The notes under the pieces: generated by a model | Seen by the model: the letters and a program-made list of their open reading frames with translations, nothing else | Told to the model about the DNA's origin: nothing | Databases searched by the model: none | Position numbers and translations under genes: made by a program | Assembly (NCBI GenBank): GCA_007748055.1 | Contig: CP036279.1 | Location: 930,001-994,000 of the forward strand | Source: Kolteria novifilia | GTDB lineage: Bacteria > Planctomycetota > Planctomycetia > Kolteriales > Kolteriaceae | Direction: 5' to 3' | Length of the DNA stretch: 64,000 bases | In this document: one piece after another, positions 8,819-17,976 of the stretch | Position numbering within the stretch: the stretch's first letter is position 1 | Layout: each line of letters begins with the position of its first letter

Positions 8819-9222
8819 GCTCTCTGTCCCACTATGTTGCTCGTACTGACCATCCTTGGCCCATCGAGAGGGCCGAAAATTCGGGGCTGAAAACTCCCCT
8901 GTCTATATATCCTTCCGAAAGCTCGCGGATCTTAACGTAATCTTCATCTTGTCTCTCTTGCCCGTTCCCTCGGAAGGAGCGCCGTCGCTCTTTCTCCATG
9001 CGGTATCATGAGTTGGGGTGTCAATCCCCCGACGGTGAAGTCGCGTGCTCCTTCTTATGTCGGCGAAATCGACCCTCGCGGACGAGCCGACTTTCGCCCA
9101 ACCGGCGTCGAACGCTCCCGCGCCGCCTTCGCAATCTTGACGATCGGCAGGGTTGGCGGGATACTGCGCGTCCGGCCCTCGGGGCCGCAGGGGGACCATG
9201 GATCACCAGCGCGGAGACCTTA
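8819..9222. other. Intergenic region between divergent CHAD and PhoH-like genes
   Basis: About 400 bp that must hold the promoters for both divergent genes. An AT-rich patch at 8893-8945 (TGTCTATATATCC) is the best candidate promoter area but I cannot assign boxes. The upstream extension of the PhoH frame (from 8998) lacks protein-like composition and is not counted as coding. Confidence 0.35.
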
Positions 9223-10563
9223 ATGCCCACGGAACCGGAACGCCCGGTAGGCAAGCTGTTCGTCCTCGACACGAATGTGATTCTGCACGACTACAACTGC
9301 ATTCAAAACTTCGAGGAAAACGACGTCGTCATTCCGATCACCGTATTGGAGGAACTCGATCGCTTTAAACGTGGCAACCAAGACATCAACTTTCAGGCCC
9401 GTGAGTTTCTTCGTCGACTCGACAAGCTCACCGGCGATATCCTCTCCGACGCGGGAGTTGCTCTTGGCCCAGGGATGGGAGCAATTCGCGTTGTCCTGAC
9501 CGGGCCGCTCGACGAAGCCTTGAAGGTCGCTTTCTCCCAAGACACGCCCGATCACCGCATTCTCAACGCCGGCATCTCGCTTCAAAAGAAAGAGCCCCAT
9601 CGCTCGGTCATCCTGGTCTCCAAGGACACCAACCTTCGAATGAAGGCGAAGGCCCTCGGCATGCCCGCCCAGGACTACACCAGCGACAAGGTCGAGAGCG
9701 TCGACAAGCTGTACAGCGGCAAGCGGACCTTCGAGGGCATTCCCAGCGAAGTCATCGACTCCTTCTACACCGATGGCGAGGCTGCTCGCGAGCAACTCGC
9801 CCTCGTCGATCATCCATTGGCCAACGAGAACTTCGTCCTTCGCAACGGTTCGAAGTCGGCGCTCGCGACCTACCGTTCGACCTCCGACAGCTTCGCGCGT
9901 GTTGAAAAACTCCAGGCGTATCAGATTTCGCCCCGAAATGCCGAACAGGCCTTCGCGCTGGCGGCGCTGACCAACGACGACATCAAACTGGTGACGTTGG
10001 CGGGCAAGGCGGGGACGGGGAAGACCCTTCTCGCTCTGGCGGCGGCGCTGGAGTGCCGGTCGAAGTACCGTCAGATCTTGCTGGCGCGTCCGGTGGTGCC
10101 TCTGGGAAACCAGGACCTCGGGTTTCTGCCAGGGGATTCAGACGCGAAGCTGACGCCCTACATGCAGCCCCTGTTCGACAACCTGACGGTGATTCGGCAT
10201 CAGTTCGGCGAACACGACATCGGGGCCAAACGCATCCAGGACATGCTCGACTCCGAGAAGCTCATGATCACGCCGTTGGCGTACATTCGCGGGCGGAGCT
10301 TGCAGCGGGTCTTTTTCATCGTCGACGAGGCCCAGAACCTTACCCCGCACGAGATCAAGACGATCATCACCCGTGCCGGCGAGGGAACGAAGATCGTCTT
10401 CACCGGCGACATCCACCAGATCGATCAGCCGTACCTCGACGCTCTGTCGAATGGGCTCAGCTACCTGACGAGCCGAATGGTCGGCCAATCGCTCTACGCC
10501 CACGTCACGCTCGAGAAGGGGGAGCGTTCAGTCCTCGCCGAGATGGCCAGCAACCTGCTGTGA
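9223..10563 (+). CDS. PIN domain - PhoH-type ATPase fusion
   Basis: 446 residues from ATG 9223, preceded by GCGGAG; the frame is open upstream but not protein-like. An N-terminal PIN domain (about 8-150) has the acidic residues in [15 protein letters not shown] and [11 protein letters not shown]. The PhoH ATPase domain (about 240-440) has Walker [16 protein letters not shown], Walker [14 protein letters not shown] and [12 protein letters not shown]. This is the architecture of YlaK and PhoH2-type proteins, linked to RNA unwinding and cleavage. No toxin-antitoxin partner is adjacent, so a chromosomal RNA-processing role is inferred. It is not the short PhoH found near ybeY. Confidence 0.92.
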   Translation: MPTEPERPVGKLFVLDTNVILHDYNCIQNFEENDVVIPITVLEELDRFKRGNQDINFQAREFLRRLDKLTGDILSDAGVALGPGMGAIRVVLTGPLDEALKVAFSQDTPDHRILNAGISLQKKEPHRSVILVSKDTNLRMKAKALGMPAQDYTSDKVESVDKLYSGKRTFEGIPSEVIDSFYTDGEAAREQLALVDHPLANENFVLRNGSKSALATYRSTSDSFARVEKLQAYQISPRNAEQAFALAALTNDDIKLVTLAGKAGTGKTLLALAAALECRSKYRQILLARPVVPLGNQDLGFLPGDSDAKLTPYMQPLFDNLTVIRHQFGEHDIGAKRIQDMLDSEKLMITPLAYIRGRSLQRVFFIVDEAQNLTPHEIKTIITRAGEGTKIVFTGDIHQIDQPYLDALSNGLSYLTSRMVGQSLYAHVTLEKGERSVLAEMASNLL

Positions 10564-10608
10564 GGATTGATCGGCAGTTTCGGCGGGGGCTTCGTCTGTC
10601 CCGTCTTC

Positions 10609-10637
10609 GTTGCGCCCACGCTTGCGTGGGCATGGGG
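10609..10637. repeat. Near-perfect palindrome, CCCACGC/GCGTGGG family
   Basis: CGCCCACGCTTGCGTGGGCA is nearly self-complementary. It is the most symmetrical member of the family also seen at 3634-3696, 7310-7395 and 45300-45355. Confidence 0.7.
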
Positions 10638-10751
10638 ACAACGCTTGCGATCGGGCAAGATTCCGCGCGAACGATGGAGCAGGCTTCATGTCGCGAACTT
10701 GCCAATCGAGACGCCAACGCTCTGTTCGAACTTCCAGTCTGTGTTGATGTC

Positions 10752-10790
10752 GCCCCAATCCTTTGGCACTGGCAAGTAGCCAGTGGAAAC
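10752..10790. repeat. Dispersed palindrome, GGCACTGGCTGGC family
   Basis: CTTTGGCACTGGCAAGTAGC then CAGTGGAAACC matches units at 7213-7252 and 19190-19228. The arms CACTGGC and GCCAGTG are complementary. Confidence 0.6.
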
Positions 10791-11091
10791 CGAAGGCAAC
10801 CATGATTGAGGACGCTAACGACCTGGTCGCGGAGCGATGAGCCCATTCAAGGGCTGCGGTGGAACAGAGAAGCCGTGAAGCGGCGGCCGAATAGAGGCTG
10901 GCACGTGAGTGCCAGGTTGTCGAGTCCCGTATGGCGAGCCCCGGTGGGGCGATAACTCTTCCCTTGCCCCATTCGCGAAGCGACCAACTCTTGGCGGGTG
11001 TCGAGAGTGTAGGGGGACCGTATTGCCTATCGATGGTGCGCCGCAGGCCCACTCTACGAGGATCCGCGCTCCCGTTGGGGTTGCCGAGTCC

Positions 11092-11117
11092 AACCCCCGG
11101 TCGCGGGACAACCGGGG
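11092..11117. repeat. Palindrome CCCCCGGT...ACCGGGGG, single copy
   Basis: Complementary arms CCCCCGGT and ACCGGGGG are separated by about 9 bases. The arms match the hairpins inside the 183-bp tandem array at 19.8-20.7 kb, so that array is built from a dispersed motif. Confidence 0.6.
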
Positions 11118-11139
11118 GCTCAGGGTTTGGGAGAGCCGA

Positions 11140-12438
11140 TCAGTGGATCGGATTGAAGACCAATCCGCTGGCGAGCTTCGGATAGAAGTAGGTGCTCTTG
11201 GGCGGCATCTTCTCGAACTTGCTCGCCAGGGCCCGAATGTGCTCCACCGTCGCCGGCTGCACGATGCAACAGAGGTCGCAGCTCTTCGCGGCCATCGACT
11301 CGAGGACTTCGTCGACGAGATGGACGTACGTGCACGAGGGGGTGCCCATTCCTTCCAGGCACTTACCCAACGCCAAGCGGTGCAGGATGCTGACGCCCAG
11401 TGACTTCCAGACCTCCGAATGATCGCTGACGGCGGCGTCCATCGCCTTGGGATCCTTCAGGGTGGCGACGAACCACTCCTGATCGGAGGTCGTGCCGAAG
11501 GCCATCATGTCTTGCCGGTCGGAGGATTCGACGGCTTCGCAAGCTTGGCGCGCCTTCTCCTCGCCACTGCCGATCGCCTCGATTTTGAAGACTTCGCCCA
11601 GACGGTCCTGGAGCTGTGCCGAGGTGATGCCGGGTAGGCCACTGACCAGGCGGTGGGTCGGCATCACCTTGAGTCCCGGATCGTCCATGCCGACGAGCAT
11701 CATCAGGGTGAAGCAGGAGGGATCCTCCGGTCCGGTGACCTTGCCGGCGGCCTCGCGTTCCTCGAGGTGCTTGCAACTCGTCTCGTAGCGGTGGTGACCG
11801 TCGGCGATGAAGATCGGCTTCGGTCCCATCAATCCCTGGATCTTGCTGACGGTCTCGGGATCGGTGACGGTCCAGAGGCGATGGGTCACGCCAAGGTGGT
11901 CGACCGCCTCGAGCGGGGTCTTGCCGCGAACGGCTTCTTCGATGCTGTTGGCGACTTCGTTATCGGCGTCGGGATAGAGTCCGAAGATCTGGCTCAAGTT
12001 CATGCCGGTCGCGTGGAAGAGCTTCAGGCGGTCGGCCTTGGGGCCGGGCATCGTCTCCTCGTGTGGGTAGATCTTGCCCTCGCCGAAGGGTTCGAGGCGC
12101 ACGCGGACCATGAAGCCGCGGCGGTTGTAGGTCACGCCTTCCCAAGTGAACTCTTGGAAGTAGGCGTAAACGCACGGTTCGGCTTCCTCGGCCAGGGCGC
12201 CCGACTCGCGCCAGTGGCGAAGGGTCTTCGACGCGCGGGTGTAGCGGTTGTCGGTGTCGGTGTCCTCGGGTTTGGTCGGGTTGAGGATCAACCGGATGAC
12301 GTTGTGGTCGTTGGCGGCGTGAAGCCGTTGGGAGAGGCCTTCGTCGATGACGTCGTAAGGAGGCGCGATTAGGTCGGCCAAGGAGCCGGTTTTTGCCAAG
12401 TCGTAGCGAAGGCCGCGGAAGGCCCGAATGTCTGCCAT
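11140..12438 (-). CDS. DUF1015 family protein
   Basis: 432 residues from ATG 12438. The start MADIRAFRGLRYD and the segment LIAPPYDVIDEGLSQRL are the usual opening of DUF1015 (PF06245) proteins. The conserved IYPHEETMPGPKADRLKL and IFIADGHHRYET segments are also present. The family is widespread in bacteria and archaea; I do not know an established reaction for it. No signal peptide or TM segment is seen. It is the last gene of a co-directional string starting at hisF, 165 bp after trpF, so it may or may not be co-transcribed. Confidence 0.88.
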   Translation of the reverse strand: MADIRAFRGLRYDLAKTGSLADLIAPPYDVIDEGLSQRLHAANDHNVIRLILNPTKPEDTDTDNRYTRASKTLRHWRESGALAEEAEPCVYAYFQEFTWEGVTYNRRGFMVRVRLEPFGEGKIYPHEETMPGPKADRLKLFHATGMNLSQIFGLYPDADNEVANSIEEAVRGKTPLEAVDHLGVTHRLWTVTDPETVSKIQGLMGPKPIFIADGHHRYETSCKHLEEREAAGKVTGPEDPSCFTLMMLVGMDDPGLKVMPTHRLVSGLPGITSAQLQDRLGEVFKIEAIGSGEEKARQACEAVESSDRQDMMAFGTTSDQEWFVATLKDPKAMDAAVSDHSEVWKSLGVSILHRLALGKCLEGMGTPSCTYVHLVDEVLESMAAKSCDLCCIVQPATVEHIRALASKFEKMPPKSTYFYPKLASGLVFNPIH

Positions 12439-12603
12439 GGAAGCTTCTCCCCAAGTGGCTGCGATGGTTCATGATCGACGACGCCCACGCGAGCAGGCCG
12501 CTGAAAGGCTCGGAGGGCCGGGGGCGAATGGGTTCGCCTTGGCACGCCTAGCTCAACAGCCTGCGAGGGGCCGACGGGGATGAATCGTTCCTGGCGGTGA
12601 TCT

Positions 12604-13278
12604 CTAAGCCCGAACGAGTTCGTCCGCTTCACGGACGGAACGGAAGAAGGCGGCGAGCTGATCGTAATCCTTGACCCCCGGAGCCGACTCGACGCCACTG
12701 GCGACATCGACCCCGAACGGTCTGAGAAGACGAATCGCGTCCCCGACATTCTCGGGGTTCAAGCCACCGGCGAGGATCATGGGAATGTCAAAGGAAGTTT
12801 CCAGCGCCTGGTCCCAATCCCAAGTCATCCCTGTTCCGCCCGCGATCCCCTTCCGATGAGTATCAAGCAGGATGGCCTTCGGCAACTGTCCCAGCCGATC
12901 GCACTCCTCAAGGAAGGTCGTGATGAGGGCCGCGGTCTCGGGGCCTTTCCAGGAAAAGGCGCGAACGACGCGAAGCGGAGCCAACTCCGCGACGAGGGCG
13001 GGAGGCTCCGAACCGTGGAGCTGCACCGAGTGAACCCCGGTCCGGGCGAGGGTGTCGCGAATGGCTCCGGCATCGGCGTTGCGGAAGACGCCGACGATTT
13101 CCACGCCGGGAAGGGTGTTGGAGACGATCGAGCGCGCGGTGACCAAGGAGACGCGCCGCGGCGACTCTCGGCAGAAGTTCAATCCGATGGCATCGGCACG
13201 GCCGCCGCCGACGGCCATGATGGCGTCTTCGGGAGAGGTGATGCCACAGATCTTGATGCGCGTCCGCTGCTGCATCAT
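12604..13278 (-). CDS. trpF: Phosphoribosylanthranilate isomerase
   Basis: 224 residues from ATG 13278, chosen for the AAGGA about 9 bases upstream; an in-frame start at 13329 is less likely. TrpF converts phosphoribosylanthranilate to CdRP in tryptophan synthesis. The catalytic Cys is in RIKICGITSPEDA, the second acid in AILLDTHRKGIAGGTG, and the phosphate-binding end is ILAGGLNPENV and GVDVASGVESAPGVKD. Length is normal for a monofunctional TrpF. No other trp gene is adjacent; it lies among DUF58 and DUF1015 genes. Confidence 0.95.
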   Translation of the reverse strand: MMQQRTRIKICGITSPEDAIMAVGGGRADAIGLNFCRESPRRVSLVTARSIVSNTLPGVEIVGVFRNADAGAIRDTLARTGVHSVQLHGSEPPALVAELAPLRVVRAFSWKGPETAALITTFLEECDRLGQLPKAILLDTHRKGIAGGTGMTWDWDQALETSFDIPMILAGGLNPENVGDAIRLLRPFGVDVASGVESAPGVKDYDQLAAFFRSVREADELVRA

Positions 13279-13361
13279 GGACCATTCCTTTTCACCTGGG
13301 ATCGTTCGCAGGCCAAAAGACATCGTCAATGGCTGCCGATCCCGCGACGCACCTACTACGT

Positions 13362-14258
13362 TTATGCGCGCCGACTGCGATCGACAAGGTATTCCATCAG
13401 TGCACGATCGAAGGGCATCCCCGTGTGCACGGGGACATAGTCAATCCTCGCGTGGGCGAAATCGCGGCGATACCGGTCTTGAAACTCCGCCAACGCCTCG
13501 AGGTAGTCCGCGCGAAGCCCATCGGAGTCGATTACCATCTTTCGATCCGATTCGACGTCCTCGAGTTCAACCATTCCGTGAAACGGGAACTCCGCCTCCG
13601 CGGCATCGAGAATGTGGAAGACGATGACGTCGTTGCCGCCATGTTTCAAGTGGTGCAGGCCGCGGATGACATCGTCGGGATTGTTCAGGAGGTCACTGAA
13701 GACCATCAACAGGCTCCGATGTCGCACCATCGCCGCGACTTGATGCAGCGAGGCGGCGATGTCGGTGGTCCCGGTCGGCTTTAGCTTCGCCAGCAGGGCG
13801 AGAATGGCCGAGAGCTGGGTGCGCCGACTGCGGGGAGGCAGGCTGTTTCGGACCTTGGTATCGAACGTCACCAAGCCGACGGCATCGGATTGATGGATCA
13901 TGAGGTACGCGAGCGAGGCGGCCAGACAGATGCCGTACTCGAACTTGGTCAGCTCTTGATCATGGGTGTAGTCCATCGAGGCGGAGAGGTCCATGACCAG
14001 GTAGCCGTCGAGATTGGTCTCGGCCTCGTATTTCTTGACGTAGAAGCGGTCGGTCTTGGCGAAGACGTTCCAGTCGATGGTGCTGGGATCGTCCCCGGGC
14101 GTGTACTTGCGATGTTCGCTGAACTCGGTGCTGAAGCCCTGGAAGGGGCTGGCGTGCAAGCCGCTGATGAAGCCTTCGACGATGAACCGCGCCCGCAGAT
14201 CAAGCCGCTTGACCTGGCGGATGACCTCCGGCTTGAGATATTTCTCCTGGGATCCCAT
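13362..14258 (-). CDS. DUF58 domain protein (VWA-like, MoxR-associated type)
   Basis: 298 residues from ATG 14258. The DUF58 signature STEFSEHRKYTPGDDPSTID near residue 45 is followed by DWNVFAKTDRFYVKKYEAET and a VWA-like fold with the metal-site motif VMDLSASMDY. These proteins usually act with MoxR AAA ATPases in chaperone or envelope functions, but no MoxR gene is in view. There is no TM segment, unlike longer DUF58 proteins. It follows the CvpA-like gene by 54 bp on the same strand. Confidence 0.9.
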   Translation of the reverse strand: MGSQEKYLKPEVIRQVKRLDLRARFIVEGFISGLHASPFQGFSTEFSEHRKYTPGDDPSTIDWNVFAKTDRFYVKKYEAETNLDGYLVMDLSASMDYTHDQELTKFEYGICLAASLAYLMIHQSDAVGLVTFDTKVRNSLPPRSRRTQLSAILALLAKLKPTGTTDIAASLHQVAAMVRHRSLLMVFSDLLNNPDDVIRGLHHLKHGGNDVIVFHILDAAEAEFPFHGMVELEDVESDRKMVIDSDGLRADYLEALAEFQDRYRRDFAHARIDYVPVHTGMPFDRALMEYLVDRSRRA

Positions 14259-14312
14259 CGAAAGGTCTCGACGTGGGCACGATGACGAGGAAGGCGGAAC
14301 GGGATGCGAACC

Positions 14313-14966
14313 CTAGATCCGCCGTGGGCTGGCGCCCCGACGAGAACGCGTGGGACGCGTGGTCTCTTGATCGCCGGGCGATCCACCGACCGTTTCGATC
14401 TTACCAGAGTCGTCATAGCGTCGATAGTGGTGATAGCGGTAAAGATAGTCGGCCGCCGGATCGAAGGGGTGAGCCGGCGAGCGATCGAAGATGACCCGAC
14501 TGGCATGATCGACGTACGCAAGCCAGTAGCGATCGGGGTTGAAGGCGTTTCCCTTCTCGAGATTGCGGTACTGGTAGCCCCAGAAGTTTTGGTGAAGCGG
14601 AAGGGTCTGGAAGACGCACAGGAAGATTCCAGCCAAGATCCACCCGTTGAAGGCTCCGATCAGCGCCCCGCCGATCTGATGTACCATCCCGGGAAGCTTG
14701 ACCATTACCGGCGAGAGGTGCTCGGCGGCCAACCGCAGACCGGTCACGCAGAGGGAGAAAATCGCGAGGATGACGATCGCGTCCGCGTAGGCTCCGATCG
14801 CGGGGACCGATCGTTCGATCAACGCGGCGATCGGCTCGAAGGTCGTGAAGGCGATCAGCCCCGAGAAGATCGTCGCGACGAGGACGACCGCCGCGCCCTG
14901 AGCGCCCTCTTTCATCAAAAGGCCGGCCGAGGCGAGGATCAGGCCGATCACCAAGACATAGAGCAT
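14313..14966 (-). CDS. CvpA-like integral membrane protein
   Basis: 217 residues from ATG 14966. Residues 1-130 hold four hydrophobic segments with the CvpA-type arrangement: an N-terminal pair of helices, a central helix near VILAIFSLCVTGLRLAAEH, and a last helix after the glycine-rich stretch HQIGGALIGAFNGWILAGIF. The C-terminal 80 residues are hydrophilic, Tyr/Arg rich (DYLYRYHHYRRYDD) and not part of the family core. CvpA proteins are inner membrane proteins linked to colicin V export and envelope homeostasis; the precise role is unclear. It lies 22 bp after the ATPase gene. Confidence 0.72.
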   Translation of the reverse strand: MLYVLVIGLILASAGLLMKEGAQGAAVVLVATIFSGLIAFTTFEPIAALIERSVPAIGAYADAIVILAIFSLCVTGLRLAAEHLSPVMVKLPGMVHQIGGALIGAFNGWILAGIFLCVFQTLPLHQNFWGYQYRNLEKGNAFNPDRYWLAYVDHASRVIFDRSPAHPFDPAADYLYRYHHYRRYDDSGKIETVGGSPGDQETTRPTRSRRGASPRRI

Positions 14967-14988
14967 CGTTCTTCGGTTCTCCCGGCGT

Positions 14989-16686
14989 TTACGTCGCCAC
15001 TCGTTTGAGTTCTTCGACCGACGTCACGCCCCGCGCGACCAGGCGGATGCCATAGTTGCGCATCAACTCCAACCCATTGCGTCGGGCCTCGGTCTTGAGT
15101 TCCTTCAGCGAGGTCCGGTCGCGAATCATGTCGCGCATCGGCTCGCTGACGGTGAGCAACTCGAAGATTCCCGTACGACCAAAATAACCTGTGGTGGAGC
15201 AGTGCTCGCAGCCGCCCTTCTGGGCTCGGTGAAAGGCCTCGATCCCCGCGCTCGACTTGATGCCCAGCTTCGAGAGAAGCTCGGGCGACGGCACGTAGGG
15301 TTGACGGCACTTCTTGCAAAGTACCCGGACGAGCCGTTGGGCGATCACCGCCGAGAGAGCCGTGGCCAAGTTGCTCGAGTCAACGCCGAGATCGAGCAGA
15401 CGGAAGACCGTGGTGACCGCGTCATTGGCGTGAACGCTGCTGAAGACCAAGTGGCCCGTTTGGGCGGCTTGGCAAGCGATGGTCGCCGTCTCCGCGTCGC
15501 GGATTTCGCCGACGAGGATGACGTCGGGGTCCTGGCGCAAGATGCTCCGCAGGCTGCCCGCGAAGGTCTGTCCAGCCTTGGTGTTGATCTCGATCTGCGT
15601 GATCGCATCCAAGCGGTATTCGATCGGATCCTCGATCGTGATGACGTTGTGCATGTAGCGATCGAGCGTATTGAGGCACGCGTAGAGGGTCGTACTTTTG
15701 CCCGCTCCGGTCGGGCCACAGCAGAGGACCATCCCGTGCGGCTGCTCGATGATCTCGCTCATCCGTTCGCGGAGCTTCTTGTTGAGCCCGACCCGCTCGA
15801 GTTTGAGCATGTCTTGCGAACCGTCGAGGATACGCAAGACCATCTTCTCGCCGTGGGACGAGCCGGAGGTGGCGACACGAATGTCGTATTCCTTGTCCTC
15901 GCCGAGGATGACGCCGAAGCTGCCGTCCTGGGGTTTGCGCCGTTCGGTGATGTCCATGGCGCCGAGCACCTTGTAGACATTTAGCAGCGCGTCGCCGGTC
16001 GGGCGATCGAAGGGTTCGGCGGCATGGAGAATGCCGTCAATACGATAGCGGACCGAGAGTTGCTCGCCGCTCGGCTCTAGGTGGATGTCGGTGACGCGCG
16101 ATTGGATCGCGTCGTACATCAATTCCTTGGCCGACCCGTAGCCGCGGGATCCCTCGGCCTTGCTGACGGCATCCTCGCGTCGGCCGGTGCTCGTCTTGGC
16201 GACGAAAGTGAGTTGGAGTTCCTCCTCGCCGACATCGTCCTTGTCGAAACGCATCCCAAAACGCGCCGCCAGTCGCTCAAAGTGCTCTGGTGTGAGCAGT
16301 TTACGGTTGTCCGCCACGTTCGGATTGTGGGCGATGTAGACGAAGGCCACCACGGGCCCGAGGACGAACGCCACGTAGATACCGATCGAGGCGACGAAGT
16401 TCTCCACGATGAAGAATTGCAGGACGCCGACCAGGCCGAGAAAGAGGACCGCGGAGTTCCAGAGCCCCGCGTCGGCGCGAATCGACTGCGCGTCCTCGTT
16501 GACCCAGTGCGAAAGGGCCGTCCACCCGAGAAAGAGGGCGATCGCGACGATCAGCGTGATGTAGTTCAGGGTGAACCCGGAGCCACGCGGTACCTGCGCG
16601 AGGAGCGCGAGCGGTCCCCCCGCGAGGGCGGTTCCCGTCAGCCCGGCCATCGCGACCGCAAGCCACACTGGGAGTAGACGTTTCAA
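14989..16686 (-). CDS. PilB/GspE-type secretion or pilus ATPase with an N-terminal membrane domain
   Basis: 565 residues if started at TTG 16686 (AAAGGGGCCC just upstream; the product then starts with a leader, KRLLPVWLAVAMAGLTGTAL). The frame also allows TTG 16755. Instead of the usual GspE N-terminal domain, residues 1-140 hold a leader plus about three TM helices (near NYITLIVAIALFLGWTALS, SAVLFLGLVGVLQFF and IYVAFVLGPVVAFVYIA). The ATPase core follows: Asp box DIHLEPSGEQ, Walker A CCGPTGAGKSTTLY, Walker B DPDVILVGEIRD, His box TGHLVFSSVHAND, and a four-Cys site (CKKC and CEHC). It powers assembly of a type IV pilus or type II-like machine. pilT is directly upstream. Confidence 0.88.
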   Translation of the reverse strand: MKRLLPVWLAVAMAGLTGTALAGGPLALLAQVPRGSGFTLNYITLIVAIALFLGWTALSHWVNEDAQSIRADAGLWNSAVLFLGLVGVLQFFIVENFVASIGIYVAFVLGPVVAFVYIAHNPNVADNRKLLTPEHFERLAARFGMRFDKDDVGEEELQLTFVAKTSTGRREDAVSKAEGSRGYGSAKELMYDAIQSRVTDIHLEPSGEQLSVRYRIDGILHAAEPFDRPTGDALLNVYKVLGAMDITERRKPQDGSFGVILGEDKEYDIRVATSGSSHGEKMVLRILDGSQDMLKLERVGLNKKLRERMSEIIEQPHGMVLCCGPTGAGKSTTLYACLNTLDRYMHNVITIEDPIEYRLDAITQIEINTKAGQTFAGSLRSILRQDPDVILVGEIRDAETATIACQAAQTGHLVFSSVHANDAVTTVFRLLDLGVDSSNLATALSAVIAQRLVRVLCKKCRQPYVPSPELLSKLGIKSSAGIEAFHRAQKGGCEHCSTTGYFGRTGIFELLTVSEPMRDMIRDRTSLKELKTEARRNGLELMRNYGIRLVARGVTSVEELKRVAT

Positions 16687-16771
16687 GGATGGGCCCCTTT
16701 CCGTGCTTGTCGCTTCCGCTCGCGACCATTCGCTCGCGTGACGAGCGACGGCCAACCAGGGAAGGGTCGAT

Positions 16772-17947
16772 TTAAGTGGGCACCCGAATTCCCTTGAGCT
16801 CCATCTTGAGCCGGTCGGGGTTCGGGGCGATCTCGAAGGCGGCTTCGCGCGTGACCATCTCGGCCTCGACTCGCTGACGCAGCGCCATCGTGAAGTCTTG
16901 CATCCCTTCGTGTTCGAAGGACCGAAGGTAGTCCGGGATCTTCTCGTCCTTGCCTTCCATGATCGCTTTGCGAACGGTCGCGTTGCAGAGCATGATCTCG
17001 TTGATCGGCACCCGCGAGATACCCTTGTCCTGCCACTCCGGCGTCGTCTTCATCAGCTTCTGACAAATGACCGCCTTGAGATTGAACCCCATCGTTTGCC
17101 GAATGGCGTGATGCATTTCATGAGGAAACAAGTCAAGGATACGCCCGATCGTTTGTGGAGCGGTCGACGCGTGGATCGTTCCATAGACCAAGTGGCCGGT
17201 TTCGGCCGCGTGAACCGCCGCCTCGAAGGTGTCGCGGTCACGCATTTCGCCGACGAGGATGACATCGGGGTCTTGCCGCATCGCGTGCTTGAGGGCGATC
17301 GACCAGGAGAGGACGTCGTGGCCGACCTCCCGTTGATTGACGATCGCCTTGTCGTCGGTGAAGACGAATTCGATCGGATCCTCGACCGTTAGGATGTGGC
17401 AACGCCGCTTCGAGTTGACGAAGTTGAGCATCGACCCGATCGTCGTACTCTTGCCGCTACCGGTGACCCCCGCGAGGATGATCAAGCCTTGATGATGCAG
17501 GCAGACATCCGCCAGGGCGGACGGCAGAAAGAGCTTGTCGAAGCCCGGGATCGACTGGTTGACCAAACGAGCGACCAGCCCCATGTTGCCGAGCTGCTTG
17601 AACATGTTGACGCGAAAACGCGCCTCGTTGTCGCCGATGATGAACGCGAAGTCGGCTCCCCCCTCGCGAAAGAAAATCTCGTGATTGCGCTCGTTGAGCA
17701 TCGGAATGCAGAGGCGTTCCAGGTCGCGATTGCTCAGGGGCGGTAGTTCGATCTGCCGAATGTCGCCCTTGTGACGAATCATCGGGGGCTTGCCCGCCTT
17801 GAGGTGCAAGTCGGAGCCGCCCAGCTTCATGCAGAGCCGAAAGATCTTTTCGATTTCGAGCGTCTTGCGCTTCGGTTCGGCCCCGCCGGCTTGCTCCTTG
17901 GGGGCGTCTTCTTTCTGCGAGGAATCTTTGGCTTCCGCCGTCGCCAT
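16772..17947 (-). CDS. pilT: Type IV pilus retraction ATPase, PilT family
   Basis: 391 residues from ATG 17947. A charged linker of about 28 residues precedes the PilT core. The core begins at KIFRLCMKLGGSDLHLKAGK and has Walker A LAGVTGSGKSTTIGS, the Asp box TVEDPIEFVF, Walker B DPDVILVGEMRDRDTFEAA and the His box TGHLVYGTIHAST. PilT hexamers drive pilus disassembly and twitching. The extra C-terminal part (after about 345) is longer than in E. coli or Pseudomonas PilT and lacks the canonical AIRNLIRE motif, so a PilU-like or divergent role is possible. It lies between hisF and the PilB-like gene. Confidence 0.88.
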   Translation of the reverse strand: MATAEAKDSSQKEDAPKEQAGGAEPKRKTLEIEKIFRLCMKLGGSDLHLKAGKPPMIRHKGDIRQIELPPLSNRDLERLCIPMLNERNHEIFFREGGADFAFIIGDNEARFRVNMFKQLGNMGLVARLVNQSIPGFDKLFLPSALADVCLHHQGLIILAGVTGSGKSTTIGSMLNFVNSKRRCHILTVEDPIEFVFTDDKAIVNQREVGHDVLSWSIALKHAMRQDPDVILVGEMRDRDTFEAAVHAAETGHLVYGTIHASTAPQTIGRILDLFPHEMHHAIRQTMGFNLKAVICQKLMKTTPEWQDKGISRVPINEIMLCNATVRKAIMEGKDEKIPDYLRSFEHEGMQDFTMALRQRVEAEMVTREAAFEIAPNPDRLKMELKGIRVPT

Positions 17948-17976
17948 GCTCAGGTTCCTTTGACGTTAGCTGGCCG

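Larger units (their letters stand above)
10564..11139. other. Repeat-rich intergenic region between convergent genes
   Basis: About 575 bp with three kinds of palindrome: CGCCCACGCTTGCGTGGGCA at 10609-10637 (near-perfect hairpin), a GGCACTGGCAAGTAGCCAGT unit at 10752-10790, and a CCCCCGGT...ACCGGGGG unit at 11092-11117. The remainder shows no coding pattern. The strong hairpin 50 bases past the PhoH stop could act as a transcription end, but it has no T-run. Confidence 0.5.
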
